From: Fundidesulfovibrio terrae
Lineage (GTDB): Bacteria > Desulfobacterota > Desulfovibrionia > Desulfovibrionales > Desulfovibrionaceae
NCBI RefSeq assembly: GCF_022808915.1
Contig: NZ_JAKZFS010000002.1
Span: forward strand, 620,001 to 684,000
Direction of reading: 5' to 3'
Length of the DNA stretch: 64,000 nt
Program-made: the position numbers and the translations under genes
In this document: piece by piece, positions 63,390 through 64,000 of the stretch
Layout of the letters: every line of letters starts with the position of its first letter
Position numbering within the stretch: the first letter of the stretch is position 1
Notes under the pieces: generated by a model
What the model was told of the DNA's origin: nothing
Databases searched by the model: none
What the model saw: the letters and a program-made list of their open reading frames with translations, nothing else

Positions 63390-64000
63390 ATGTTCCAGTT
63401 GGAAGGCGGCTCCGCCGGTCAGAGCATCTTCGAGCGTCCCCGTGTGCACGGGCGCTTCCTTTTCCAGGGCGACAAGAAGTTCTTCATCAAGGGCGTGACC
63501 TACGGCCCGTTCCCCGAGAACGAGAACGGCGAGCCCCTGCCCGAGCCCGAACGCGTGGCCGAGGATTTCCGCCTGATGCGCACCATCGGCGTGAACACCA
63601 TCCGCGTGTACTACGTCCCCCCCAAGTGGTTCCTGGACACCGCCGCCCGCGCCGGCATCCACGTCATGGTGGGCATCCCCTGGCCCCAGCACCTGTGCTT
63701 CCTGGACCAGTGGGAAGTGAAGGAATCCATCAAAAACACCATGCGCGAGGCCGCCCGCGCCTGCGCCGGGCACCCGGCCCTGCTCGCCTACCTGATCGGC
63801 AACGAGATCCCCAGCCACATCGTGCGCTGGAGCGGCGCCAAGAAGGTGGAGAAGTTCCTGGCGAAGCTGGCCTCCATCGTGCGCCAGGAAGACCCCACGG
63901 GCCTGGTCACCTACGCCAACTACCCCTCCACGGAATACCTGAAGCTGCCCTTCCTGGATTTCCTGTGCTTCAACGTTTACCTGCACGAGGAGAAGAGCTT
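63390..64000 (+). CDS. glycoside hydrolase-like TIM-barrel protein, 3' end outside the window
   Basis: ATG 63390 follows GAGG (63381-63384) by five bases. The visible 203 residues have GRFLFQGDKKFFIKGVTYGP, RLMRTIGVNTIRVYYVPPKW, IHVMVGIPWPQH and LAYLIGNEIPSHIVRW, the G-N-E motif whose Glu is the acid/base in clan-A hydrolases of the GH2/GH5 type, and FLDFLCFNVYLHEE just before the edge. Without a visible signal peptide it may be cytoplasmic, or act with a fused glycosyltransferase domain as in some related large proteins; the missing end decides this. Confidence 0.78.
   Translation, partial: MFQLEGGSAGQSIFERPRVHGRFLFQGDKKFFIKGVTYGPFPENENGEPLPEPERVAEDFRLMRTIGVNTIRVYYVPPKWFLDTAARAGIHVMVGIPWPQHLCFLDQWEVKESIKNTMREAARACAGHPALLAYLIGNEIPSHIVRWSGAKKVEKFLAKLASIVRQEDPTGLVTYANYPSTEYLKLPFLDFLCFNVYLHEEKS

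Overview
The window is GC-rich (roughly two thirds GC by eye) and carries a Desulfovibrionales-like housekeeping order: ffh, rpsP, khpA, rimM, trmD, rplS, rnhB, yraN, rsmI. TrmD has a C-terminal SAM-dependent RNA methyltransferase extension that I associate with Desulfovibrio relatives. Many signalling proteins, two ammonium transporter/PII pairs and dispersed palindromic intergenic repeats fit a free-living sulfate-reducer-type deltaproteobacterium (Fundidesulfovibrio/Solidesulfovibrio-like). That placement is inference from gene content; there is no rRNA or tRNA gene in the window to confirm it.

Layout: 1-6000 holds surface-glycan genes (a partial glycosyltransferase, an O-antigen ligase-like protein, a deacetylase and a second glycosyltransferase). 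At 6032-6160 is a clear ydaO-type c-di-AMP riboswitch in front of an APC/KUP-like transporter. Just downstream (8340-8811) two homologous structured RNAs lie in tandem, each with its own promoter and intrinsic terminator. An EboD/EboE-like pair follows (8886-11164), then a small secreted Ala/Lys-rich protein with a candidate sigma-54 promoter, a Cache/HAMP/PAS kinase, a CBS-ACT protein, exported unknowns and a DUF1786 protein. 17-25.9 kb mixes a GNAT acetyltransferase, an exported Ntn hydrolase, PpnP, a repeat protein, a sigma-54 activator with a non-phosphorylatable receiver domain, a GGDEF/degenerate-EAL protein and an HDOD protein.

25.9-32.2 kb is a tightly coupled glycan operon: two MurG-like (COG4671-type) glycosyltransferases, two GT4 glycosyltransferases, a histidine phosphatase and a deacetylase, mostly joined by 4-base stop/start overlaps. 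32.4-35.7 kb has a small HU-like protein, an FkbM methyltransferase, a Fur-box promoter upstream of a TPR protein, a candidate IS630-type MITE and a receiver/PAS/kinase hybrid whose ATPase domain looks degenerate. 35.7-42.6 kb is a nitrogen-control block: two divergent amtB-PII pairs followed by glnD. 42.6-51 kb has a peroxiredoxin, small exported or regulatory proteins, an IscU-like scaffold, a YkgJ-type cysteine-cluster protein, PBP1A, a low-GC WapI-like immunity protein and a U32 peptidase.

51-63 kb is an aminotransferase and the ffh-to-rsmI translation block, interrupted between rplS and rnhB by a PEP-CTERM surface protein behind a near-consensus sigma-54 promoter. The block ends with a kinase carrying an N-terminal Rossmann-like domain, an Hpt protein, and a glycoside-hydrolase-like gene cut by the window edge.

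The least explained element is the tandem RNA pair at 8340-8811: a 35-nt identical core, compensatory base changes between copies, matched promoters and no downstream gene on the same strand.
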